Under the pieces are notes generated by a model that did not search any database, had not been told where the DNA came from, and worked only from the letters and a program-made list of their open reading frames with translations. From Trichoplax adhaerens (Eukaryota; Placozoa; Uniplacotomia; Trichoplacea; Trichoplacidae): a stretch of 64,000 bases of DNA. How positions within the stretch are numbered: position 1 is the stretch's first letter; each line of letters starts with the position of its first letter. The stretch is taken from assembly GCF_000150275.1 (NCBI RefSeq), contig NW_002060984.1, forward strand, positions 72,725-136,724, given 5' to 3'. Below are positions 38,461-51,306 of this stretch, in pieces. Made by a program: the position numbers and the translations under genes.

Positions 38461-41432
38461 TTAATTATATTCTTCCTCTTCTGTCTTTCTTGCATTATTG
38501 TATCGCCTCTTTTGAATGAAAAATACTGCAAGAAAGATAGCGATAATAGAAATTGCAATTCCAACAGCGATGATACCCGTTATTCCTGCTTCTATAGGAG
38601 TAAAAGAACAAAATGATACTACTTTTAATGATATTGCACCTATTAGCAAACTACAGTGTAAAATAATGCCTTAGAACTACAATTATTGCCGAATAGGGCT
38701 ACTTTTTGTGATATAACCAATCACGAAATTAAACATTCGTAGAAAATTTGAACTAAATTCGATCTTTGTAGAAAGATAATCTATGCATAAACCTACTCTA
38801 GCCGAATACAACTGAAGACTTCTATACAGAACTACTAAGTAATTTCAAGTTGTCGGTATCAGTACTCCTGTTCGTTTTTGCAGCTACAATCTGTATAGTA
38901 TTACTTTACTTTATTTTTCATAAATTCAAATTATTATTAGTATCAAAATTTTATAGAAGACTATCTACAATCCAATATATTAACGGCTATAGTATTTACG
39001 TAGATATTATTTCTACCAGCTGAAGCACGATGAACTAACCGTATCCTAATATGAGTTTAGTATCAGCCGCAACTCACACTCTACTGCGTATAGGTATCTG
39101 TATTCTAACATAGAAATTCAAATTACAGTCTATGGCTATGAGCTACTAAATAAGGCTTATGATAAATATAGAAGCTATTATAGTGTAAATCATGATAAAA
39201 ATAACTAATAGTCTACAATCCAATACTAAGTTACGCAACACTCATATTAGCGTTTAACCATGGAAATTTTTGTAATAAAGTTATAATATGACCTAGAAAG
39301 TTTCTAATGGCAGGGAAATAATAATTATATGAAAATTTAAATTATTAGCTTACGATTTACGCTGGAAGATTCATTAGCATAACTTTGGTTTTTCCTAATA
39401 TAAATTAAAATATGCAAATAATAAATTTGAAATTATGATATAGTGAAGATCAATATACTTTCTAAGATTTAAAATTTTCTAATATTAGCTAAGAGTGTCA
39501 ACTAAACGAAAATGTTCAATATTTTTACATTATTAAAGCAACTGAAAAAATTTTTTTAATCTTTCAAAAGAGAAACTACTGGATGTCGGCTATAAAATTT
39601 GATTAACTATGAGCTTTTTGCATCGATTTTTACGTCATTTTGCTATAATAATTATAATAAATAATTGCATAATATTCAAACAAACTAGGCTAAACTTATC
39701 GAGCTTAAATGATATATTGATCCAATTGTTGCTCTTATATCGTTTTGCAAACATTAGTACTTGTGGTATTTAACAGCTTCATGGCCGTTTCAATATGTAG
39801 AGGCTCAGTGCACGCGACACATGAGCTGTAATTAATTTAATTGCTGGCTAGATTGAGGATAGCTGATCTAGCTCTTATTTGCGACTCTTAAGATCCATAT
39901 ACATTAAAAAAATTATTTCACTTTAGTCTGTTGAAATAAAAGGTAGATAGTTGTTCATTTATTTTTACTAGTTACTTATTACTGATGCTACCGTAACTGA
40001 TACATTATCGTATCTACATTTTTTCATTTATAAGATAAAAATATAGTTTGTATATCCAAAACTAGTAGTAAATTTAATATCTACATTATATATTAGAAAC
40101 ACACATGTTACTAATTCATTTTAAAATATATAGATAATGCGTAGCTTTCGGAGAATATGTATGGAAATATAGTAAGTGCCGCTAATTTAAATGAGTGAAA
40201 GAGCTTTTTCAGTGTATATATCTACATATTAGGGTCGATAACAAATCATTGTTGGCGACAAAATACATAATTTAACTTAGACAAGCTTGAATATCCTTGG
40301 TAGTTTTAATCTTAATCTTATAGCGTTACTGCACGATTAGGACAGCCTATAGAAGGATTAAAATTGATTTCGGTGCTTATTATTCAAAATCAATAATATT
40401 ATAACTTACATGCAAATTGCCATGTCAAAAGAGTTTACTGTGCAGAACCATCCTATTGGACAGATCAAGCTACAATCTATCTTAAGAAGAGTTAGAATTT
40501 AAAAAGTCAATATTGCTCTGTGATAGTATTAATCTCCTAGGTAAGATTAATATCAAATGATTTTTATCGATTTTTTATTGAAGAAAATTTTAAAATTAAT
40601 GCAAATTTGAGACAATTAGCGTTAACATCTCTTTCTTATATTTAGATATATATCTTACGTGAGCAATTTCTTCTATGATAACGTGGACCGATATCTTCTG
40701 GATAGCATATACACTTATATGATCTGGGTACATTTATGCACACTTTATGTCGAAAAGGGCAAGCAGCTTTAGAATGCTTACATTCATTGATCTCTAGAAA
40801 GATAAGAATACGATTATTTTATAATAGAAATTTTATTTTCCTACTATGCAGTACACTGTACTAGTTCTATAACAAGCATAAAATAGAAAGAAATCTGTTT
40901 GTACAAGAAGTTTAAGGAACTACTCTTCCCTAGAACTTAGATTCTCACAAGTAAGGATTAGATGCTTGTACTCAAACCGACTAACTGTAGCTAAGCTTAG
41001 TATTGGATTATAGGTTATTAGCTAGGCTTAGCAAATGCTCTTGCAGTCCATAAACCTGAGGGCATAATGATACCTTGCTATCAAGTATTTCTAATATTTA
41101 TACCATGGAGTGCATATACAGAAGTTATGATGGCACGGTCTTCTAGTTATACTAACGCTATCAAATTGTACCCTTTTTTGTTATATTTTGCATTTTTGTT
41201 CTTTCAAGCAGAAAAGACTAAAACTTTTAGAAGGTCTATTTTAGGTGATATAATGTCTGAGTTAATTTTTTTAATATAGGATTCCAATAAATTTACTTAC
41301 CTTCACAGTAGGTTCCATTACCAGCATAGCCGCTGATACAGTGGCATTTATGGATCAACGACTCATTGTGTTTATGAGTAATACAGATCGCATTTTCATC
41401 GCAAGCACCAGATTTTTCGAGCTTATAACATT
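38461..41432 (-). CDS. EGF-repeat type I membrane protein, gene 2 (model incomplete)
   Basis: Paralogue of EGF gene 1. Supported exons: 41432-41301 (six-Cys EGF ending CISGYAGNGTYC), 40793-40659 (calcium-binding EGF, EINEC then CINVPRSYKC), 40476-40410 (67 nt, first half of the third EGF-like module), and 38591-38461 (membrane helix GIIAVGIAISIIAIFLAVFF, tail FIQKRRYNNARKTEEEEYN and stop). Lengths and phases equal those of genes 1 and 3. The exon that should sit between 40410 and 38591, about 50 nt with the last two cysteines, was not found. A well-formed splice acceptor 63 nt after 40410 leads into GCTGTCCTAAT, which is out of frame and soon hits a stop. A family D transposon lies between. 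Gene 2 may be broken, use an exon I missed, or end early as a secreted form. The 5' end is also unresolved. Confidence 0.6.
38706..39250. repeat. Dispersed family D element, copy 1
   Basis: Matches 61098-61660 in order along about 550 bp. Shared landmarks include CCAATCACGAAATT, CTCTAGCCGAATAC, GCAGCTACAATC and AGTCTACAATC. It lies inside EGF gene 2, between its last two recognised exons. No protein frame is shared by the two copies. Probably a non-autonomous transposon; clear terminal repeats were not established. Confidence 0.7.
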
Positions 41433-41519
41433 CTTCATGATATTTGAAGTTTAAATCTAATTTTAACGAGAGTTTTGATTTAGTAAGCTTGTGAAAGTCG
41501 ATTTACCTTATAATATTGG

Positions 41520-41798
41520 TGTCACAAAACAGCTTTGCAACACGATAACGTAATGCACGATCAATAAGTCAATACCTTGAACCACGTATCAAGGAACGAT
41601 ATCTACACAATCAGGAATATTTTTGCTCTATTAGCAGACTACACAAAGACTTAGACGCTTCGTATTTTACTGTCATAAAATACTAGTGCTATACTAAAAC
41701 ACAGTATGTCCAAATTAGAAGTTAACTAAATAAAGATAGGCTAACAAAATTATCCTAAGATAGATATTTCTACTCTAATACAGTCTGTAACTGTCACA
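41520..41798 (+). mobile_element. MITE-like family B, internally deleted copy (279 bp)
   Basis: Starts TGTCACAAAACAGCTTTGCA, runs as family B for about 150 bp, then jumps to the last ~130 bp of the element and ends ACTGTCACA. It is flanked by ATTGG on the left and ATTAG on the right, an imperfect 5-bp duplication. It is the typical product of internal deletion of a DNA transposon. It sits just upstream of the EGF gene 2 exon at 41432. Confidence 0.82.
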
Positions 41799-42129
41799 AT
41801 TAGGTTTATCAAGTTGGTCATATCAAAAGATTTAAATCTTTAATATCCCTAATTACAGATGATAATTATGTAATGGGTGAAATTTAAATTAACCATATAC
41901 GGTATTGGCGAAATAAGATAATGTGATAAGATTTTTATGCTTATCATAGAATTATCGCCATCATTGTAATCAATTCACAAATCGTCTTAGAGAACGCGAT
42001 GAGGAATGAATAGATAGATTACAGTATTATTAATTGTATTCTTTAAACGGTGATGTAGTCTATAATAACCGATAAGAAGCATATTAAAATAAATTTAAAT
42101 TTAATAGCTGACAAAATATCGATGTTATG

Positions 42130-42610
42130 ACGCTATTTTGTTCGCTTCCCTTGATTTAACTGATTCTAATTTAGATATATTGTGTTCTTAACATAGCACT
42201 AAATTATGATAGGACATATTATATTCTGACTATCTAGTATTAGTTACTTTATATCTCGGCTAGTAAATGCTGTTGTTGCCTTTAGGTAGCAGCAGCTAAA
42301 GTCTGCCTTTGACTCGTTGAAAAGCTTTAAAGTTAATTTTACGAGCTAAGACTAATGAACTGTTGTAGAAGAGAATAGAAATACGGTACATCACGTAATA
42401 AAGATAGTTCTTAAAATCAATGCATAAGGTAAAATACTGAACGTTGAAATATGCACTATAAATATTAATTATAGGTATTGTATTATTCGCTAGCTGAGAA
42501 AAAGTTATTTGTGATAGCATAGTAATTGTACCTTGATATATGCTTCAAGAACTCGAGTTAATGATTATAAATTATGTAATCTTATTACAAAGTTACTTTG
42601 CAACACAAAA
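42130..42610 (-). mobile_element. Diverged family B copy, inverted
   Basis: On the minus strand the order of landmarks is that of family B: TTGTGTTGCAAAG near 42600, and on the plus strand TAGCACTAAAT, ATAGGACATAT and the GTAGCAGCAGCT segment in the same order as the 55972-56600 copy. Identity is much lower than between the other copies, so this is an old insertion. The minus-strand open frame inside it is not a gene. Confidence 0.55.
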
Positions 42611-43804
42611 CTAATGATATTCCATCCTGATCGTTAAGAGACAAGGAGCAGAATGCAAATTTTGTAAATGCAAACATTTAGAAATCAATTTTCGCCTATG
42701 TCCATTAAAAATAGTGTTTAATTAGTAAAGCTGGTAAAGTAATTTAGATTATCTGCTAATTACTTTTTTTACTTATGACTTTGAGCATTCATGATAGCAT
42801 CGCACTAAATTGCTATACAAATTAAACTATAATTAACAATTTTTATATAATAGAAGTGTTTAATACATAGCCTTCGGGTTTGCTTTGTTTCGTGACTATT
42901 AAAGATTTAGCAAAATTGTCAAGTAAATTAATCGAAAATGGAATACGATGCTGGTAATTTCTCACATACAATGAAGGGAAAAATTACATGAATAAATCTA
43001 ATTAAGGGAGTACAATTTATGTCGCAGAGGTGAAGTTTGTATTAGAAATCGTTTGTAGCTTGCTAACTCATTTGTGGTTCTATGGCACGTACAGTATTAG
43101 TTACTGTATTTATAATACGTATTAGAGCTACGGTCTAGGCATTACGAATATTTAATAAATGCGATCGTGAAGTACGATATAATATAAGTATTTTTATAAT
43201 TTCTATAGATTACAATCGAAATATAATCTTCCGGTTACTATAGGATCGAAAAAATAATTAAGATGCTATATGTATACTTACGTCGCTTGGAAATGTAAGG
43301 GGAATTTAAGCTCTAACCGTAAGAATAATAGAAAACGATTAATTTTACTAGTACCATATAAGTTGTAATAAATTCACTTTTAAACCATTTCATTATATCA
43401 GCCGTCATCTGCAACTACGGTACTTTATTAAGCGTAGCCGACTATTCACTGTCATTACTACTTTTCTCAATATTATGATTACACTTCAAAACACACTACT
43501 GGTGCTTCTACAACTAGCTACAGTCACTACCCCAACATAGATTAAAGAATTGCTCTAGCATTAAAGTATTTTAGGACGGCAATAACCGATTTAATTAGCC
43601 AAAATTTGAGTTCAAGTAACATTTAAAAGTTATGAAATATGAGATTAAGCAAAACAATCAGAATAAAAATACTTATGATACGAATATTAATAGCTAGAAT
43701 TAACGCTTCTACAGTTAAAAGCAATCACAAAGTATGTATGCGACAAGCAGCTTTATCTAGCTATCTTACAGTTCGTTTAATCTCATTTTCGAAATGCACC
43801 TATC

Positions 43805-44100
43805 TTACAAATCTCCTTTTTAACAAGAAACCGGGTCTTAAACACTATCTTCACTAGTACTCGTGTTCCCAACTAACTTAGGGACCTATCGTAGTTGAAC
43901 TAACTCTCAGCTACACAAATAAGCTACTAATGAGTAATAGGTTTAAATACTTTACTTTATTTTCGTTAATCTTAATCATAAAATGTACTAAAGAAAAACT
44001 TAAGAATATTCTTAGCAATAATAGTCAAAAGATCCTGCAAGTGACTAACTGGAACTGAACAGCTAAGCTAAAGCTCGACTTTTTATAGTTTCGGCCAATG
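43805..44100. repeat. Dispersed family C element, copy 1
   Basis: Matches 51020-51306 along about 290 bp. Shared landmarks in order are CCGGGTCT/ACGGGTCT, ACTCGTGT, TATCGTAGTT, TTTACTTTATT, TGGAACTGAACAGCTAA and TATAGTTTCG. It contains no conserved frame. The element may extend left, where I could not compare it. Confidence 0.7.
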
Positions 44101-47100
44101 CCGATGGTGCACTTGTGAATATTCTTGACATAGCGACTTACACTATACAGTATACATATCCTAGTATTATAACGACGGAAAACCAATCGGCTATCTAAGA
44201 CTAGAATTGATATGATGGCAGAATACATCGAAATAGGATACTTACTTATATTTAGGATATTTTGCAAATAGAATTAAGGTAGAATTTCTCTAAATATCGA
44301 AATATATTGTGGCAATAAAATCTATCATACAGTATAACTAGCCGTTGAATAAAATTAGAAATGTTTTACTGCATGCAATGGACTAAAATTAAAACGTCCG
44401 TATTCAGAATTAACAATGAGACATGAAATATAGTAATAAGGACTACCGTTAACTTAGTATTATAGAAGTACGAAATAGCCAGTATTTTTTAATTGACATT
44501 ATTAACATTATTTGATATCTTTCGTTAATTAATGATATGTGCAGTACACAACTTTATTAAGATGTGTATCGTAAAAAATAGGTAGATCAAATTACATTTG
44601 GCATACCTGATGGATTAGAATTGAAAGATGGAATAAAATGATAAGTGCAAATTTGATGGGGCCAGCATGAATAGCCATGATTAAGCGAATAGAAATTCAA
44701 GTCTCTCTATGGTCTTTAAATCGCTATGAGGTGCTTCCTGTTGAGGTTGATAAAACCTTTTCCTAGGCATTTATCGCTTAATTTACTGTTTACCTTAAAA
44801 TCCAATTATAATAGTCTAGACAAGTAGCTTCATAAATCATTATTTGACTTATAAAAGATTTTCTTCGTAGATTAAATGAACTAAGATCTTTGAATTTATT
44901 CGATTAGAAAGGAATTTAATCGTTATACAATTTTCATTGAAGAATAAACTATATAAATGAATATTATCAATCGTATTCTTTGTTTTAAATATATCCGCTA
45001 GCAGAGTGATTTAAAAGGACTACTGCTACGTAAGCTTTTGTTTTCCAGTACTTTCTTAGAATAGATTGTGTTATTACAGAAGCAGACTTTGCTGTCGCTG
45101 ATTCTTTAATTTAGTGTATTGTGATTGACGCGAATATTACGAATAAAATAATAATCAAATATTAATCATTTTATTTCGTCATACTAATGGCTCTACATCG
45201 CCTTTTAAAGTTATTATCTAATTCATCTCTAAATCTGTTGTTAAGCTTGATAGTCAATCATATACTCGTATTTGTCATGATTTTAACTTTGAATTCACAA
45301 TGTTCGTTATGACTTGGCTCTATTACAGACACTGTAAACTACCTTTCTATATATAATTATGCTACTATATTGTATGTAAATATTTGATATAAATCAGTAG
45401 GCTTTCTTCTGAGGCCTATATCTATAGTTTTCTCCAGCAATTAAAGGCTTTTTATCGATTACAGAATTTAGGTACTTTAAGCACCTAACATTACAGTATT
45501 ATTCGATTACTAAAATGCGTTAATTACGTCATAAATTATGAAAGATAATTTTTAATTTATAATATTTAGCCTTTATAATTATCATTGACGTTCCACTGCA
45601 ATACGAATTATTTCTAATTTAATTTTAAGTCAATAGCTAAACCTGGAATTCGGAAATTTATATTTGGGACAATATCGTTATTAGAACTATATAATATCTA
45701 TGGCTTAATATCAAGTAAAATGAGGTGAACAATGTCATGTTACCTTAGTTTGTTAAATATTTCAGCTATCAAAAAATAGTCTAGCTGACAGATGTACGCG
45801 TGTCGCTAATTATATTTTATTTACGACATGAAATTTTATACACCTTTGTTCGAACTACCAAAGTCGAAAGTTAGACGTTTAGTTTTATTTGGTTCCGACT
45901 ACGTCTAAAGTAATAATTCACATACACGTAATTGCATAGATTACTATTAATCTGTAGAACAATGACCAATCTTAAATTTTAACTGTTTGCGAAATAATGT
46001 AATAAATCTACGATTTGCTAATACCAATTTTATTAGCTAATTTAGGAAATATCTTTTCATGAGTTTCATATACGTACGTGAACACATTAGATAAACTGCT
46101 GTTAGGTAGCAAGAACTATGGGATTGGAGATTTGTCAATTCTTAAATAATTACTATAAGTATAAATAAAGTTTTGATTCATACTAGAAGCTGAGACTCTA
46201 GTATTCACGAAGTTACGATCCTCGAGTTTTAAAAAGGTTTTGCATGAGTGAATTAAAACGACTGAAAAATGACTATTCCATGAGGACATCTACGGCAAGT
46301 AGTTCGAAGCGATGTACGTTATTGGTACTGCAGTAATGTAATCGGCTCTTTACGGCTAATAGGTGTGATATTATAATGTTTACTGCTAAATACGCTATAA
46401 TTTATTCTTAGTAAAAGTAAATTTCTACTAGACTGTAGCATAATTCCTTATTTGTCTTATCATATTGCATCTATATCGTTAGTTCGTTCTGCTAGCTACA
46501 CGGTAAGCTTGTACGCTTTACCTATTCTACATTACTATAGCTATTCGACTAGTCACATCATTATACGCGCTGTAGCCTTATACTGTGTTTTCTTTTTGCA
46601 CTAATTCCAACAAACTCTATTTCTCTGCTAATTTAACTCTGGTAATCTATTGCGATCATGACGGACCCTAAGCCTTGTGAAACATCAGAGATATCACTAT
46701 TTAATTGAGATGATCTAGATTGATTACGTTATGGCAGACTGAGTTTTAGTCTTAGTGTTATTGATTAAAGATGTAGGACATGATCCACTGTTCTTGTTTA
46801 CTTTTATTTATTAAAGATGTACTCGATTAAGAGTTCAGACTACTGCAATAAATACATGGCGTACTGATATTGTATTCTCACTATTGTGTTAGTGAGTGTC
46901 ACGGTACGCCGTTACTAATTAAGTAACTGTAAATTAATGAATGCTTATGAATAGATAAGATAAGTTTATGTGCTATGTTTTAATGCGCTTGTAGCTGATA
47001 ATAGGATGGTAGAAATGAGATAAAAATAGAAGTTGTTAGCAGTTAATTTACTGTAGGTTTATAAGGTGTGTTAATCTCTAAAAATTGAGCTGTATATGGA

Positions 47101-47850
47101 CGAAGGTTAAGCGTCTTAACACCTGATAGCTTGTAGCTATCTAAGTCTGAGAATATCGAATGCCCGGGGCATTATGCGTAATGGCCGGACTTCGGGTTTT
47201 GGCCGTAACATCGACATGTATATTTAGTAATGGTATTATACTAATTAATATAACTTGTAAAGCATGAATTCTCACTCGTTAATATTGGAATTCACTGTAG
47301 AAACCTATTTAAGCGCGTGTGTTTGTAGAATAAAGTAAGTAATTGCTCAAGAAACGGCAAGACTCATATCGTGAAGAATAGTGTAATAATTAGTCAGTTG
47401 TCTGTGGAGATCAGCCGAGAAATCGAGTTCTCAAATACTTCTCTCATAGAAACTGAAAGTACTGGGAGAAATAGCCCAAGTTTTAAGTAACTACACTAGA
47501 GTTCTTTACTTTCCTTTGCCATAAGTGAGGGTTTTGACAGTGAGTTGTTTAAGTTGGTACAATTTATAAATCAGCTGTTAAATTAATATTGGATAATAGA
47601 CTGCAGTTGTGAATTCTCCTATGTGAGATCGAGTATAAATAGTAAATAGCCTCGAAATTATATAAAACTCTAAGGCAAGGTATTTACAAGAGAATTAAAC
47701 GGGATAGACGGCTTATGTTGATGAGAACCTGAATCTGTCTATGCATGCTACCATAAGTAAACGGTAAATCCTATAGCGCTCACGAAAGTGTAATTCCATA
47801 AACCGAGAAGTTTGCGGTCCCTGTTAGAAAAGTAGTTGCAAGTACAGTAT
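44101..47850. other. Long stretch without a supported gene
   Basis: About 3.7 kb of AT-rich sequence. No exon with family resemblance or EGF cysteine pattern was seen. A small island near 47160-47210 (CCCGGGGC and CCGGACTTCGGG) stands out by GC content and may belong to another repeat. The stretch lies between the EGF gene 2 exons and the isolated EGF-like exon at 48.1 kb. Confidence 0.3.
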
Positions 47851-47973
47851 CGGTTAATCAATATAGTGATTGACTGTATTTGGTAAAAATTTACTTATAC
47901 AATCAAATAGTCCCCGTTTTATATAAACGGCTGTGACATATAGAATACGATAAACGGGCTGCACTGTGATGTA

Positions 47974-47992
47974 TATATATATATATATATAT
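47974..47992. repeat. (TA)n simple repeat
   Basis: An uninterrupted run of TA dinucleotides of about 19 bases. It is a simple microsatellite with no other feature. Confidence 0.9.
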
Positions 47993-48048
47993 AGAAGAGT
48001 TTATTTACTTACAGTAAACATTTGAGGCAATCAATAAAATCATTTTAC

Positions 48049-48185
48049 TTTCACAGTAACTTCCATTGCCGCTAAAACTGCCACCGCAGCGACAGTTGAA
48101 TCTTAGGGTATAATTATAAATCTCAGTAACACAGATTGCATAATGATGGCTGACAAGTCCTTTATCAAGGCACTGTTTGTGGGTT
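48049..48185 (-). CDS. Isolated EGF-like exon with one cysteine lost
   Basis: The minus strand reads THKQCLDKGLV, then YAICVTE, FNCRCGGSFSGNGSYCE, and a GTAAAA donor in phase 1. This is the same pattern as the six-Cys EGF exon of gene 2 at 41432-41301, including the final GNG-YCE. Only five cysteines remain: the second one is absent. The splice acceptor before it (TCTTAG) leaves one base instead of the two expected in this gene family, so it does not join cleanly to a phase-1 exon. It could be an extra EGF exon of gene 2, since its donor phase fits 41432, or a relic of another paralogue. Boundaries at the 5' side are uncertain. Confidence 0.5.
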
Positions 48186-49279
48186 CTAAGACTTAAATTG
48201 AAATCATAAAATAGAAAAAATTATTTATACTTCGGCTATAAAGGTCATTAGAAGTACATTATTGAAGAATTTGACCAATTGAAGGGCTACGACTGTTGAA
48301 AAATACTTTTATTTGATCATACTGATAATTTAGATTAATAATAATTTTATCACTAGCGGCTAAAAGTCTTATTGACTGATGAAAGGTAAATTATCAAGTT
48401 CAAGGATAGTTCTTGATAGAAATAGAATCATTAAAACATAAAATAATCAAGCAAACAAGAGATTACGTATAAAAGGAACTATATTCTTTAATTTAATAAG
48501 TCAATGATAACTGAAACCTAATTGGATGTATTAGATTTATCGATGAATTTTAAACGCATATGTCGCTAAAAAGCTAATTGAAATAGTTTTTTGGTATCTC
48601 AAGTGAATTAAATTGAAATTTTCTATAAATATTTAATGAAGTACTAGCAGTTTATTAACATGAAGAAGTTATCATCGGATTTTGCTTCATAGCTTGCATC
48701 AGCAAATAGCTAGATCAGCTGATCTAGTTACGATATTTGTTGATAGCTCAAGGCACTCTGATTAAAGTTCGTATGATATACTTACGATTAAGTTCCCTTC
48801 TTAATTTATACTTTATTACCAACTCCAATGAGAAATCTCTAGTATAATCTTACAATAATAATGAAACGAGAATATCTAATTTCAATCCTAACTAACTTAC
48901 TAACGTGAAGATCTACAGTATATGCGTGCAGTATAAATCAAATACAGTTTCTATATAGTAACGAATCGATATATGACTCACAATGCCAATTGAATAACTA
49001 ACTTCTAGCAACGTGACGGCAGTATCAGCTCAATATTACGTTAACTTATCAGCTTCAATAGTTAATAATTATTACAAAATTGTATTAAAAAATCGTCATA
49101 ATTAGGTTAATGGCGCTTTAAGGTAATCTGAAACTGAATATAGGTACCGTACTTTAAGGGCTGAAAGAGAGATATACTACTATAATTGCATGTAAAAATT
49201 CCTATGAAAACTTATATCGGCAGTTCTTTCTTAATTTTAATATGTATATAATTTTTATATATGAATGATATTGTACAGT

Positions 49280-49855
49280 TGTCACAAACTTAACTTGCGA
49301 AATGCTATCCTAAACTAATAGATTACTTATTTCTATCTCCACTACACCTGGAGGTCTACTGAGTGGTAGTTCAATACTACTTACGGTCACACAGGGATAA
49401 GACTGTACTAAGAGTTTAGTATAATTTTATTAATAGAGTAGCCGAAACGCTATCTATTCACTAACTGAGGAGCTGACCGTTCGCTCCTCCTTTTGTACGC
49501 TATACCCTACCACCAAACTTGTGGTGCGCACATAGTAATTTAGCAACATAACATTGACATGGCTCGTATAAGGAAACAGCCCTAAATAAACTATAAAGTT
49601 TACTATATAGTTAACTCGTGAAGAAATTTAATTGCGAATAACTAATAAATAGCTAATTAAACGAACGAGGCTCAGTACGCTACTCGCACCTTACTCGTAC
49701 TTCACGGCGGGTGCTAAAGTGGCGCCAATATTAGTATCTATAAAGATTATACTAATTAATTTCAGAATACGCTTACGTAAATCTTGGTTGTCTGGCAAAA
49801 CTATACACGATTAATATTCATAATTACTGTTTACCGTATTACCATTAGCTACATA
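49280..49855. mobile_element. MITE-like family A element, without the nested insertion
   Basis: Starts TGTCACAAACTTAACTTGCG and is collinear with the outer part of 37167-38410. At the place where the other copy holds family B, this copy reads TTTAATTGCGAATAACTAATAAAT, an empty site. It carries its own extra ~60-bp segment with CACGGCGGGTGCTAAAGTGGCGCC. No coding frame. Confidence 0.8.
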
Positions 49856-50526
49856 ACGGAATCTACTTAATTAACATGTACGGTACTTTGCTCTGCAACA
49901 ACAGTTTATCGTAGGGTTTACTTAGATATCGATATCTGGATCTAGAAATCTATGGCTTAGATTATTGCATATTACTAACAAAAAACGTACTGTACAGAAA
50001 AAAAATTTAAATTGTAGAAAGGCAAGAAAAGATAACCTAGACTAATTATTCGTCAAGAGAGTTTTGTTAGAAGTTACTAAGTTTTTATTGGATTAAATAA
50101 AGGTATTCTTATTTGTGTCTTAATTAAAACAGTAGTTCTACAGGGATGTAATATAGTTGAAAATAGTTAACAGTATTATTGCTTTCCTAGCTTATTTGGT
50201 AGTTATTAAGAATTAATCTAAGAATGAAGACGATATGAAATGTTGCTGTCAGACATTTTTGTTTATTCTTAATAGCAATGGTCCAATAGCAAGCTTTTAT
50301 TATTTATAGCTTGACATATCAATTACTGAACAGTCTGTTTATGATCTTGCTTATTGTGTGGAAGACAAGTATAGAATCCTGTTTTGTCTCTGGACCAAAT
50401 ATAATGTCCGTGTATCATCCTCGTACTGATCTTTCGTTTAGCTGAGAAGTTACTTTGGTTATATGGTAAGTTAAACATACCATATTTGTATCTAACTGCT
50501 TTAATCTAGCTTTTTGGTGAAATTAC

Positions 50527-50689
50527 CTCGTCCATGATATTTTCCTTTACACAATTTTTCATGACAGTTGGAGTGTTTATGAACGTAACCGTATGCGAAG
50601 TCGGTCATTTTGCAAGCTGCCCATTCGTATTTGCAGTTGATATTAATGAACTTTTCGACGTAATTGTAAGAATATTTATGAAAATTCAA
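50527..50689 (-). pseudogene. Degenerate EGF-like exon (relic or unassigned)
   Basis: The frame reads INCKYEWAACKMTDFAYGYV, HKHSNCHEKLC and KGKYHGRG, then a GTAATT donor in phase 1. The spacing recalls the EGF exon of gene 2, where ITHKHNES precedes HKCHC and GYAGNG. Here the third cysteine and the last one are missing. No good acceptor fixes its start. It may be the remains of an EGF exon or a different small Cys-rich module. Similarity is weak and judged by eye. Confidence 0.3.
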
Positions 50690-51019
50690 AATATTATAAC
50701 ATAAAAATTATTAGTTTGTATATAACCAAAATTGGTTATTGTATGCTGCCTTTGTATCTCTGAATAGTTACCCTGATCTATAATGTAGTTTAAGCTATAT
50801 AGCAACATGATATAAATTTATATTTTGCTTTAAATTAGTTCTTAGAAAACTAGAATTTCTAAATTTTAAATTAAAAAATCGTAGTTTAATCGTCATAGAA
50901 CACTCCTAGAACTGAATTATACTCACTTCCTGAAATGGTTGCAGATGTGAGTCTAATCCCGAATTTGGAAGGTTCTGTTAATATTAATTCCAAAAGTTGG
51001 CTTATACGTATATGCTTAT

Positions 51020-51306
51020 GTTACAATTTAGCCTTTTTAAACGGGTCTAAAATACTATTATCTCTGATACTCGTGTCCGTAACTGACTTAGGAGACTTAT
51101 CGTAGTTAAATTAACTCTAAACTACACAGATAAGTTACCAACAGCTAATAGATTTAAGGACTTTACTTTATTGAGATAAGTCTAAGTCAAAAAATCTACT
51201 AAAAAGTACGATAGGAAACTCTTGGCAATAATTATCGAGTAGATCTAGAAATGATTAAATGGAACTGAACAGCTAATTTAGTGCTCGGTTTTATATAGTT
51301 TCGCAA
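51020..51306. repeat. Dispersed family C element, copy 2
   Basis: Second copy of the family described at 43805-44100, in the same orientation and with the same landmark order, about 75-80% alike by eye. It is non-coding. Confidence 0.7.
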
